The notes below the pieces were generated by a model, which was not told the DNA's origin, made no database searches, and worked only from the letters and a program-made list of their open reading frames with translations. This document shows positions 6,918-13,368 of a stretch of 24,853 bases of DNA, in pieces (within the stretch, counting starts at the first letter, position 1; every line of letters begins with the position of its first letter). This DNA is from CAYNYF01 sp964401385 (GTDB lineage: Bacteria; Planctomycetota; Phycisphaerae; SM23-33). The position numbers and the translations under genes are program-made. The DNA is taken from positions 1 through 24,853 of the forward strand of contig CAYNYF010000063.1 in assembly GCA_964401385.1 (NCBI GenBank), given 5' to 3'.

Positions 6918-6947
6918 AATGTAGAATCTCCCGGCCCATCAAGTCAA
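6918..6947 (-). promoter_or_regulatory. Promoter of the etfB-etfA-acd operon
   Basis: On the minus strand TTGACT (6942-6947) and TACATT (6918-6923) are separated by 18 bp, about 70 bp upstream of the etfB start. A second -35-like TTGACC directly precedes the first. Together with flanking bases it forms a near-palindrome (GTTCAATTGACC, 6948-6959) that could be an operator. Confidence 0.55.
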
Positions 6948-7016
6948 GGTCAATTGAACGTTCCATGTTCGTGCCGGGCCGGCTCAGCGCGACTTCCGCC
7001 GATTCGCCGCGGGCCG

Positions 7017-7922
7017 TCAATCACTGAAGTAGAAGGGGTTCGTCCAGGCCTTGCGGCCGGCGGCGTCGGTCACTTCAATCCGCACGAAAGCGGATCGATC
7101 CGGCAGCTCGTGCTCGGCCTCGGTGATCGCGCCCTCGGCCGATGCGTGGCGGCCGTTTCCCAGGGCGCCGTTGCTGCGGAACAGGATGGCCCGGGCCGGC
7201 GAGGTCCGCACCCGAAGCCGCCGCGGGCGAAGGAACTGCACTTCGTGGATCTCCGGTCCGCAGGTGGAATAGAAGCGCCCCGCCTGCAAGGCGGCGATCA
7301 CGTCCGCGGGCGTGTTGGCCTTTGCCTTCACCATCACCCACCCGCCGCAGTGGTCGTCCCGGCGCCAGTGGGCGTCGTCGACGGCGACGGCATCCCAGCG
7401 CCGGCCGCGATTGAGCAACTGGTCCCACACGTACATGGAATAGCCCAGCTCGTCCTCCAGCTCGCAGCCGTGGTTGTACACCTCCAGCGCGGCCGCCGCC
7501 GGCAGGGCCGCGATCGTCTCTGGCGTCAGTGCCGACCAGTACGGATGCGCCACCACCAGGTAATCGCACATGGCTTGCAGGGCCTCGGCCATGGCGTGCG
7601 GGTTCTCGCGAACGGACCGCAGCGCTTCAGCGTGTCCTTCCTGCATGCCCACGGTCATGAAGTGGAAACCGCTGGCCTCTTCGGGGGATCGCGCGTCGTA
7701 CTCCGCCCCTGGAATCACCAGCAGCTTGCCGGCCGGGTCGCGGGCGGCGGTGATGCACCAGTGGTCGCCGAAGACGAGGAAGTCGTAGCCGTACCACTTG
7801 TACACCGCCAGGGCGTCGGCCGGCGTCACGGCCCCGTCGGAGGCGGTGGTGTGGATGTGGATACCGCCCTTGAGCCAACGGCCGTCTGTCTCAAAGGGAC
7901 TTTCACGGGGCGTCGAGGTCAT
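7017..7922 (-). CDS. PHP-domain metal-dependent phosphoesterase/hydrolase (CehA/McbA-like)
   Basis: A 301-residue protein with the ordered metal-binding motifs of the PHP superfamily: GGIHIHTTASDG (His22, His24), FGDHW (Asp53, His54), PGAEYD (Glu74), VAHPYW (His126), EVYNHG (His151) and VDDAHW (Asp182, His185). All expected ligands are present, so the enzyme should be active as a di- or trinuclear metal hydrolase. The stand-alone layout with a beta-rich C-terminal domain (about 215-301) resembles CehA/McbA-type proteins; the substrate cannot be inferred. There is no signal peptide, so it is probably cytoplasmic. It is a monocistronic minus-strand gene, divergent from the membrane protein at 8177. 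Confidence 0.85.
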   Translation of the reverse strand: MTSTPRESPFETDGRWLKGGIHIHTTASDGAVTPADALAVYKWYGYDFLVFGDHWCITAARDPAGKLLVIPGAEYDARSPEEASGFHFMTVGMQEGHAEALRSVRENPHAMAEALQAMCDYLVVAHPYWSALTPETIAALPAAAALEVYNHGCELEDELGYSMYVWDQLLNRGRRWDAVAVDDAHWRRDDHCGGWVMVKAKANTPADVIAALQAGRFYSTCGPEIHEVQFLRPRRLRVRTSPARAILFRSNGALGNGRHASAEGAITEAEHELPDRSAFVRIEVTDAAGRKAWTNPFYFSD

Positions 7923-7999
7923 CTGCCTGCTCTTTTCACCATGCCGTTTCGACCTGCGCGCCGCTTCTGTCCGGGCGCCGGTCGCCGGAGAGGCACGAA

Positions 8000-8028
8000 C
8001 GTATAGGCCGTTCCGAAATGCAAGTCAA
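8000..8028 (-). promoter_or_regulatory. Promoter of the PHP-domain gene
   Basis: On the minus strand TTGACT (8023-8028) and TATACG (8000-8005) are spaced 17 bp, about 78 bp upstream of the PHP start. It is back-to-back with the plus-strand promoter at 8092-8120. Confidence 0.5.
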
Positions 8029-8091
8029 GACCGGGCCGGCGCGGCCGCGGCCGGCGGGGCGGGCGTGGCCTGGCCCGTCGGGCGGGTAGAA

Positions 8092-8120
8092 TTGACTTTG
8101 GCCGTTGAGAGTTCTACATT
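8092..8120 (+). promoter_or_regulatory. Promoter of the membrane helical protein gene
   Basis: TTGACT (8092-8097) and TACATT (8115-8120) are spaced 17 bp. Both hexamers are identical to those found upstream of etfB. The start codon lies 57 bp beyond the -10 box. Confidence 0.5.
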
Positions 8121-8176
8121 GGTAATAGGAACCACTTCTCAGGACGGAAGTTGCGCAGGCCGAAAGGAATCGACAA

Positions 8177-9202
8177 GTGTCGGATGAATCTTCCTCGTTC
8201 TCCTGGGTCATCAAGCTGGCCAGGGTGTGGGCGCTTGCGATGCTGGTGCTGGTGGGGCTGGCCATCGTCGTCACCGCCGCCCAGGCGGTGAGGGTGAGCC
8301 TGCGCGGCGACGACATCCAGGAGCTGCTCTGGTGGATCGTGGCCCTGCTGGCCGAGGCGGTCGTGGGCATCCTGGCAATACTGTTCTACGGCCTGGTTGA
8401 TGCGGTGGTGAGCAATGCACGGGCCGTCAACCAGGCCGCGGACCGGATTCAGCGCTTGGAGAGCCTTGCCGAATCCCTGCACGATTCGTCCCGCCGGCTG
8501 GTGGACCTGTCACAGATGTCGGATGCGGCCAAGAGCCTGCTGTTTCGCCACCGCGAGATCGAGGCAATGCACGAGCTGCTGCACGAGGCCCTGATCCGGC
8601 AGGACTACGCCAAGGCCGAGGCGCTCGTCGACGATGTCGAAAAGCGTATGGGCTATGCCGACCAAGTCGATCGCATGCGCGCGGAGATCGCCGCCGCCAG
8701 GGAAACCTCCATCGAGCAGAAGGTGGAGAGGGCCTTGGAACGCATCGGCAAGGTCATCCAGGGCCACGACTGGGTCCAGGCCGGCCGCAGCGCCCAGAGG
8801 CTGCTGAAGCTGTTCTCCCGAAACCCCAAGGTCGCCGCCTTGCCGCAGCGGATTCGCGACGCCCGGGCCAGGCACAAGCGCGGCCTGCTCCAGGCCTATG
8901 GCGAGGCGGTCAAGGCCGGCGACATCGATAGCTCGGTGGAGTTGATTCGCGAGCTGGACAGTTACCTTACCCCCCAGGAGGCGGCCGCTCTGAAGGACTC
9001 GGCCCGGGGCGTGTTCCGGGCGAGGCTGCATAACCTCGGCGTGCAGTTCGCGATTCGCGTCACCGACGAACAGTGGTCCCAGGCGCTGGGCATCGGCGAG
9101 CAGATCGTCAACGAATACCCCAACTCCCAAATGGCGGCGGAGGTCCGCTGGAAAATGGACACGCTTCGCGAGCTGGCCGCCACCCGGGAGACGGCGAGCT
9201 GA
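8177..9202 (+). CDS. Membrane-anchored helical protein, function unknown
   Basis: A 341-residue protein I do not recognise as a named family. Residues 10-36 and about 51-75 are hydrophobic and should form two transmembrane helices. The remaining ~265 residues are charged and almost entirely helical. A heptad-like segment (about 80-120) is followed by repeats resembling TPR or spectrin-like helical hairpins, such as LLHEALIRQDYAKAEALVDD and ALGIGEQIVNEYPNSQMAAE. That last segment looks like a TPR end. It may be a scaffold or assembly protein facing the cytoplasm. The start is a GTG at 8177 with AGGA eight bases before it. The next ORF begins 1 bp after its stop. Confidence 0.75.
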   Translation: MSDESSSFSWVIKLARVWALAMLVLVGLAIVVTAAQAVRVSLRGDDIQELLWWIVALLAEAVVGILAILFYGLVDAVVSNARAVNQAADRIQRLESLAESLHDSSRRLVDLSQMSDAAKSLLFRHREIEAMHELLHEALIRQDYAKAEALVDDVEKRMGYADQVDRMRAEIAAARETSIEQKVERALERIGKVIQGHDWVQAGRSAQRLLKLFSRNPKVAALPQRIRDARARHKRGLLQAYGEAVKAGDIDSSVELIRELDSYLTPQEAAALKDSARGVFRARLHNLGVQFAIRVTDEQWSQALGIGEQIVNEYPNSQMAAEVRWKMDTLRELAATRETAS

Positions 9203-9203
9203 C

Positions 9204-9347
9204 ATGCCGCGGCCGCGCGGGCCCGGAAGGGAAGATCGGATCATGCGGGCGCTCCGGCAAGCCGAACGAAGACGCAGACGGCAACAGCGGGAGAAGCTGC
9301 TGGAACAGAGCGCAGGCGAAGACAGCTACATCACGGACTTTCCGTAG
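9204..9347 (+). CDS. Small Arg-rich ORF (47 codons), function unknown
   Basis: An open frame begins at the ATG one base after the stop of the membrane protein gene (TGA-c-ATG) and ends at TAG 9345-9347. Its product is strikingly polar: an Arg/Gln-rich helical stretch (residues 17-33, AERRRRRQQREK core) precedes an acidic end (GEDSYITDFP). A second in-frame ATG at 9243, preceded by GGAAGGGAAG, would give a 34-residue form. The position suggests translational coupling to the upstream gene. It could instead be an accident of GC-rich spacer DNA; I recognise no family. Confidence 0.4.
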   Translation: MPRPRGPGREDRIMRALRQAERRRRRQQREKLLEQSAGEDSYITDFP

Positions 9348-9377
9348 GGACCGGGAGGCGCCTTGCGTCGCCGGCTG

Positions 9378-10343
9378 CTACCGGCAGCGGATCAGCAGCG
9401 GCTTATAGGTGGGTTCGTCCGAGAGGGCCTGGTCGATGTCCTTGAGGAAGCGCCGGCCGTCGGTGTAGTACCCGGCCGTGGCCTTGAGGCCCTGTATCCT
9501 CTCGGCCCACCAGCGATTCAGCAGCTCCATGAACAGCTCCCGCACGTACTTGCTGACCATGCTGGCCAGCGCGACCGGCAGCGAGGCGGACTCCGCTTTG
9601 CTCAGGAAGCGGATTTCGGCGGACCTGTTCCGGTCGCGAACGAGGTAGACGCTGGCGCGGTCGGATTCGCCGGCGATCTTGATCTCCGCCGCCTCGAACA
9701 TTCGCTGGATTTGCCTAAGGTAGCGGATGCGCCCGCCCTGGCGGTCGACCACGATCTGGGCGGGACCCGGCCCGGAATGCGTATGAAACACATACGAGAT
9801 CAGCCGGCTGGTCACGCCGAAGAGGGCCACGGACTTGTTTCGCGTGGCCGTCACCAGACGGTTGTAGTCACCGGTGAGGACGGGCTCGGTGCGGATGGCC
9901 TCCAGGGATATCCCGCGGCGGCGCATGGCTTCGTCCAGGGCGTTGGCTCGCAGGGCCAGGTCCGTGACGTCGGCCTGTCGAGGAAGCCGCAGGTCCGCGC
10001 CTCTGTACCACGGATATTGGTTCATCGGCTCCAGCGCGGCCGGGGCCGTGCGCCGGAGGAATTCCCGCAGCGAGCCGGGCGCGCTGCCAAGCTGGCGCAG
10101 CATTCCCAGCACCCCGCGCTCCAGGTGGATTACCCCGTCTTTGCGGACGTGCATGGTCTTGGAATCGGCCACCGGCAGGGCGGCCGACCTTCGCAGCGAC
10201 CGGCGGGTGACCGCCCCGGCCAGGGCCCGCCAGAGGCTCCGCCCGGCCAGGGCGTCCGGCACGCGGAAGACCGCCACGGAAACGACCAGGGGGCCGATAA
10301 TGGGCCCGTAGCCGGCCTCGTCTATGCCTGCAACGATCACCAC
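9378..10343 (-). CDS. RNase HII-like ribonuclease H, atypical long form
   Basis: A 321-residue protein with the RNase HII opening VAGIDEAGYGPIIGPLVV. This places the first two catalytic acids at Asp8 and Glu9, with Tyr where the family usually has Arg. A DSK motif (60-62, VADSKTMH), a third acid Asp200 in IVVDRQGG, and a C-terminal GYYTDGRRF (291-299) also match the family, which cleaves RNA in RNA/DNA hybrids. It is about 120 residues longer than usual, with an insert between DSK and Asp200. The fourth acid, normally Asp in 'KGDS', appears as Glu251 in SKAES. The GTG start at 10341-10343 is chosen because GGGAG lies seven bases upstream; the frame stays open further 5' without a better site. 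Confidence 0.78.
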   Translation of the reverse strand: MVIVAGIDEAGYGPIIGPLVVSVAVFRVPDALAGRSLWRALAGAVTRRSLRRSAALPVADSKTMHVRKDGVIHLERGVLGMLRQLGSAPGSLREFLRRTAPAALEPMNQYPWYRGADLRLPRQADVTDLALRANALDEAMRRRGISLEAIRTEPVLTGDYNRLVTATRNKSVALFGVTSRLISYVFHTHSGPGPAQIVVDRQGGRIRYLRQIQRMFEAAEIKIAGESDRASVYLVRDRNRSAEIRFLSKAESASLPVALASMVSKYVRELFMELLNRWWAERIQGLKATAGYYTDGRRFLKDIDQALSDEPTYKPLLIRCR

Positions 10344-10407
10344 GGATTTGCTCCCGATGCGGCCAGCAGGGGCCTGCTGTCGCCGCTGTCTCCTGAAGAA
10401 CGGACCG

Positions 10408-10413
10408 ATTATA
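10408..10413 (-). promoter_or_regulatory. Perfect -10 box upstream of the RNase HII-like gene
   Basis: TATAAT on the minus strand lies 64 bp upstream of the GTG start. The -35 position at 17 bp (10431-10436, TTTCCG) is weak. It supports a start inside the long open frame rather than at its 5' end. Confidence 0.4.
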
Positions 10414-10516
10414 GGCGGCCGCGCCGGACCCGGAAAGAGCCGGGTTCGGTCCTTTGCCCGTCGACGCCCGGCCGCCGGGAGCGACAAGTTTGCTCAAAAA
10501 TCCACTTTAGCGGGCG

Positions 10517-10545
10517 GTGACAATGTTTTCCCGAATGGCTATACT
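10517..10545 (+). promoter_or_regulatory. Promoter of manC-ruvX
   Basis: GTGACA (10517-10522) and TATACT (10540-10545) are 17 bp apart, each matching five of six consensus bases. The ATG of manC lies 44 bp beyond the -10 box. Confidence 0.6.
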
Positions 10546-10589
10546 CGGCGCGGGAAAGGCACAACTCACAGTTCGGATGGGACGGGACT

Positions 10590-11663
10590 ATGCGCTACGC
10601 GGTAATCATGGCTGGCGGGGCCGGCAAGCGCCTTTGGCCGGCAAGCAGAGAGAACAAGCCCAAGCAGTTAATCCCGGTGATCGACGGGAAATGCCTGCTG
10701 GAGTTGGCTGTGCAGCGCCTGGAAGGGCTGTTTCCCCCGGAAAGGGTGCTGGTGGTGACCAACGTCGCCTATGTCGACCAGGTCGCCCAGTCCTGCCCGT
10801 CGCTGCGGCGGGAGAACATCATCGGGGAGCCGGAAGGGCGGGACACGGCCAACGCCATTGCCCTGGCCGGCGAGCTGATTTCGGCGCGCGAGAAAGATGC
10901 CACGATGGCGGTCTTCACCGCGGATCACATCATTCGCCCCGTCGATCAGTTCCGCCTGTGCGTCGAGCGGGCCTGCCGGGCCGCCGAGGAAGACCCCCAA
11001 GCCCTGGTGACCTTCGGCATCCGCCCGAGATGGCCTCACACCGGGCTGGGGTACGTCCATTGCGCCGAGAGAATCAAGGAAGGCGTCTGTCGGGTGCTGG
11101 GCTTCAAGGAGAAGCCCGACCACCACACGGCCCGACAGTACGTGGAGTCCAGGGAGTACTTCTGGAACAGCGGGATGTTTGTCTGGCGAGTGGAGACCAT
11201 CCGTAAGGCGCTGGAGGAATTGTTGCCGGAATCGGCCGAGAAGCTCCGCCCGATCGGGCCCGCCGTCAAGTCCGGTCAGGACATCACCGGCCTGCTGGCG
11301 AAGATCTATCCCACGCTGCCGAAGATCAGCATTGACTTCGCGGTCATGGAGAAGGCGGCCCACGTGCTGCTGGTGGAGCTGACCTGCGAATGGGTGGACC
11401 TGGGCGACTGGCCTGCGCTGGCGCGCGTGCTGGAGGCGGATGCCGACGGCAACACTGTGGTGGCATCGCGAACGGCCATCCTGGACGGCAACCGAAACGT
11501 GATATTCTCCGAAGATCAGCACTTGGTGGCCGTGGTGGGTATGGATGACTGCATCGTCGTTCACACGCCCGACGCCACGCTGGTATGCAACAAGTCCGAC
11601 TCTCAGCGGCTGAAGGAGCTGGTCGAGAAAATCAACCGCGATTTCGGCAGGGACTACGTGTAA
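10590..11663 (+). CDS. manC: Mannose-1-phosphate guanylyltransferase
   Basis: A 357-residue nucleotidyltransferase that makes GDP-mannose from mannose 1-phosphate and GTP, a precursor of polysaccharides and glycans in the cytoplasm. The N-terminal signature VIMAGGAGKRLWPASR (5-20) binds GTP. EPEGRDTANAIALA, FTADHIIRP and FKEKPD are the conserved sugar-phosphate and metal segments, and YFWNSGMFVW and EWVDLGDW follow in the usual order. It lacks the C-terminal cupin isomerase domain of bifunctional enzymes, so it should be guanylyltransferase only. The ribosome site is weak (gggacggg). ruvX follows 8 bp after its stop on the same strand. Confidence 0.92.
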   Translation: MRYAVIMAGGAGKRLWPASRENKPKQLIPVIDGKCLLELAVQRLEGLFPPERVLVVTNVAYVDQVAQSCPSLRRENIIGEPEGRDTANAIALAGELISAREKDATMAVFTADHIIRPVDQFRLCVERACRAAEEDPQALVTFGIRPRWPHTGLGYVHCAERIKEGVCRVLGFKEKPDHHTARQYVESREYFWNSGMFVWRVETIRKALEELLPESAEKLRPIGPAVKSGQDITGLLAKIYPTLPKISIDFAVMEKAAHVLLVELTCEWVDLGDWPALARVLEADADGNTVVASRTAILDGNRNVIFSEDQHLVAVVGMDDCIVVHTPDATLVCNKSDSQRLKELVEKINRDFGRDYV

Positions 11664-11671
11664 CTTCTGAC

Positions 11672-12127
11672 ATGGCGCGCTGGCTGGGCATCGATCATGG
11701 CGTCAAGCGAATCGGCGTGGCCGTGGGGGATACCGTTTCGAGGATTGTCTCCCCTGTGGAGCTGCTGCTGGCCGGGGTGGTTGACGTTCCCGCCCGGATC
11801 GCGGAGCTGGCCGAAGAGTACGCCGCCGTGGGGGTCGTGGTCGGCTGGCCGCTAAACGCCGACGGAAGCGAGGGCCGGCAAAGTAGGCTGGCGCAGCGGT
11901 TTGCGGCAATCGTGGTTGGCAGAACGCACCTTGACGTCCGTCTTTGGGATGAGCGGCTGAGCAGTTTCCAGGCCGACCAGCAACTTCGGGGGCGGCTGAC
12001 CAGGAAGAAAAAGAAACGTCGCCACGACGCACTGGCCGCGGCCGCAATGCTGGGGGACTTCCTCGCCTTGGACGGACCCGACTCGGCACCGCGCTTGCAG
12101 GAGCCGGAGCAGAGCCCGTCGGGCTGA
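11672..12127 (+). CDS. ruvX: Putative pre-16S rRNA nuclease / Holliday junction resolvase RuvX (YqgF)
   Basis: A 151-residue YqgF/RuvX protein with an RNase H fold. It shows the family's LGIDHGVKRIGVAVGD (5-20, Asp8 catalytic), VVVGWPLNADGSEG (variant of VVGLPLNMDG), WDERLSSFQA and a final HDALAAAAMLGDFL. Members mature the 5' end of 16S rRNA and may act on DNA junctions. The open frame extends upstream into manC, but the ATG at 11672, just after the manC stop, gives the conserved N-terminus. It is probably co-transcribed with manC. A Lys/Arg-rich patch (RLTRKKKKRRHD) precedes the last motif. The C-terminal tail of about 20 residues is acidic and variable. Confidence 0.9.
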   Translation: MARWLGIDHGVKRIGVAVGDTVSRIVSPVELLLAGVVDVPARIAELAEEYAAVGVVVGWPLNADGSEGRQSRLAQRFAAIVVGRTHLDVRLWDERLSSFQADQQLRGRLTRKKKKRRHDALAAAAMLGDFLALDGPDSAPRLQEPEQSPSG

Positions 12128-12192
12128 GGCGACTTCGGGGGGGCCTCAAGCCTTTGCACCGAACGAACCGGACGCCGGCGGCGGGGCGCAAG

Positions 12193-12218
12193 AAAAGGCG
12201 AGACAATTCCGTCTCGCC
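12193..12218 (-). terminator. Intrinsic terminator of the FHA gene
   Basis: On the minus strand GGCGAGAC (12211-12218), a 6-base loop and GTCTCGCC (12197-12204) form an 8-bp GC-rich stem directly followed by TTTTCT. It lies 28 bp past the FHA stop. The stem would also fold on ruvX mRNA, but without a T-run on that strand. Confidence 0.8.
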
Positions 12219-12245
12219 CGGTGAGCCGTGATTGGCTGGAAGGCC

Positions 12246-12728
12246 CTATTCTTTCTCTTCTTGTTCTTTCTTTTCCTGGACGGCCTCCGCGGCCAGCGCC
12301 TCCAGCGCGGCGATGGGGTCGGCATCCTCGCCTTCAGGGCTGTCGGCTTGGAGGTCCACCACTTCTTCCTCTTCCGTGGTCGCCGCCACGGCAGCTTTCC
12401 CTATCTTGGTGGTGACGGGCCGGATCTGCTCGGGCGCGCCGTCGATCTGCACGGTGAACACCACCGGCCCGACGGTGAGGCGGTCGCCGGCCTTTAGCGC
12501 CTTCTCGTTGACGCGCTGGTTGTTGACGTAGGTGCCGTTGGAGCTGGAAAGGTCGCGAATTTTCAGATCGTCATCGCTCTTGATGATTTCGCAGTGGTGC
12601 CGGGAGACGCTCAACAGAGGGATCTGGAAATCGCAGTCCTCGGCCCGGCCGATGAGCGTCTTGTCGTGTGCGATCCCAAAGTCCTTGCGCTGCCCGTCGG
12701 ACTTGAACATCACCAGTTTTGCTTTCAT
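12246..12728 (-). CDS. FHA-domain phosphopeptide-binding protein
   Basis: A 160-residue protein with an N-terminal forkhead-associated domain (about 5-95), which binds phosphothreonine peptides from Ser/Thr kinases. The key motifs are present: LIGRAEDCDFQI (25-36, Gly27-Arg28), VSRHHCEI (41-48, Ser42 and His44) and LSSSNGTYVNNQRV (60-73, Asn64-Gly65). The rest (about 115-160) is a very acidic, helical tail ending in repeated Glu/Lys, likely flexible or coiled. The frame is open upstream, but the ATG at 12726-12728 has GAGGGTGA eight bases before it and begins the domain. It diverges from the pilus operon, so a regulatory link to it is possible but unproven. No kinase gene is nearby. Confidence 0.9.
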   Translation of the reverse strand: MKAKLVMFKSDGQRKDFGIAHDKTLIGRAEDCDFQIPLLSVSRHHCEIIKSDDDLKIRDLSSSNGTYVNNQRVNEKALKAGDRLTVGPVVFTVQIDGAPEQIRPVTTKIGKAAVAATTEEEEVVDLQADSPEGEDADPIAALEALAAEAVQEKKEQEEKE

Positions 12729-12832
12729 CGCCGTCACCCTCGCGTTCAGCACCTTCTTCGGACCTCGCCGAGATACGGTGCGCCGCGCCCGCAACACTCT
12801 GTGCTTCCGCACGTAGCCAGACTCTAAACCAT

Positions 12833-12860
12833 ATTCTAGGTTCCCCGTCATCACGTGCAA
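12833..12860 (-). promoter_or_regulatory. Weak candidate promoter of the FHA gene
   Basis: On the minus strand TTGCAC (12855-12860) and TAGAAT (12833-12838) are spaced 16 bp. The -10 box matches five of six bases, the -35 only three. It lies 104 bp upstream of the FHA start. Confidence 0.3.
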
Positions 12861-13154
12861 GCAAAAACAGCCGCCCGCACGGGCCACGGGCTAGGGTCTC
12901 AGGACGGGTTGTGGTGGCCCTCGAGACAGACCGCATTATCAGAAAAACCCGTCTTCACGGAGGAGCAGACCTGTCTTGCCCCAGGCTGCATCGCCCCCGA
13001 AGGGGGACTGGAGCGCAGGGCGAGCCCCGGCCGGATATGGTCGCCCAGGCCCCGGCAAACAGGCAGACATTTCCCGCCGCGGAGTCTTTAGCTACTCAAT
13101 CCGACCCATATCTGCGCCGATGAAAGTGTTGTAGGCCTTGAACGACGGAACCTT

Positions 13155-13183
13155 TTGTTTGCCGGACGGTTGTAACGTATGCT
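13155..13183 (+). promoter_or_regulatory. Weak candidate promoter of the pilus operon
   Basis: TTGTTT (13155-13160) and TATGCT (13178-13183) are spaced 17 bp. Matches are three and four of six. If used, the mRNA leader would be about 180 nt long and would contain the hairpin at 13227-13269. Confidence 0.25.
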
Positions 13184-13226
13184 TCCAGTGGATACCGGTG
13201 GTTTGGCGCGGAATAACACACGGCCA

Positions 13227-13269
13227 GCGCGCCTTTGTCCGGGCGTGAACATGCCCGGAGGCGGCGCGC
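13227..13269 (+). promoter_or_regulatory. Two-tier stem-loop in the pilM leader
   Basis: The outer stem gcgcgcc (13227-13233) / ggcgcgc (13263-13269) encloses the inner stem tccgggc (13238-13244) / gcccgga (13253-13259) with the 8-base loop gtgaacat. All 14 pairs are Watson-Crick. A moderately T-rich stretch (ggggctttgctttatc) follows, so it could be an attenuator or terminator, or an mRNA stability or binding element ahead of pilM. Confidence 0.5.
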
Positions 13270-13368
13270 GGGGCTTTGCTTTATCTCACGTGCGCGCAGC
13301 CGCTTGTGGTCCGCTCGGGCCTGGTGTTCGATGCCCCTCTCGCCTGTTAACCCACGGGAACTGCTACG

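Larger units (their letters stand above)
12729..13368. other. 640-bp divergent intergenic region between the FHA gene and pilM
   Basis: No convincing gene is seen; short frames here have no ribosome sites or recognisable motifs. It contains a possible FHA promoter (12833-12860), small inverted repeats (CCCCC-gaa-GGGGG at 12994-13006, and gggcga...tcgccc near 13018-13050), a weak candidate promoter (13155-13183) and a strong two-tier hairpin (13227-13269). I looked for c-di-GMP riboswitch, SRP RNA, RNase P and tmRNA hallmarks and saw none. Confidence 0.6.

Noticed and set aside
9377..9391. 15-bp identical sequence tgctaccggcagcgg also near 22660
   Set aside because: Both copies lie in or at the end of coding frames; in 25 kb of GC-rich DNA one 15-mer match is expected by chance.
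10344..10487. N-terminal 48-residue extension of the RNase HII-like protein
   Set aside because: The extension is Arg/Pro-rich, contains a perfect TATAAT box and no ribosome site. The GTG at 10343 has a good Shine-Dalgarno site and begins the conserved domain.
12960..13060. Possible c-di-GMP (GEMM) riboswitch or structured ncRNA upstream of the pilus operon
   Set aside because: GC-rich inverted repeats are present, but the conserved GEMM core (such as GGGACGCAAAGCC and the tetraloop-receptor pair) is missing, and no SRP, RNase P or tmRNA hallmark was found.
12855..13091. 78-codon frame in the FHA-pilM intergenic region
   Set aside because: No ribosome site, irregular composition and no recognisable motif; treated as non-coding.
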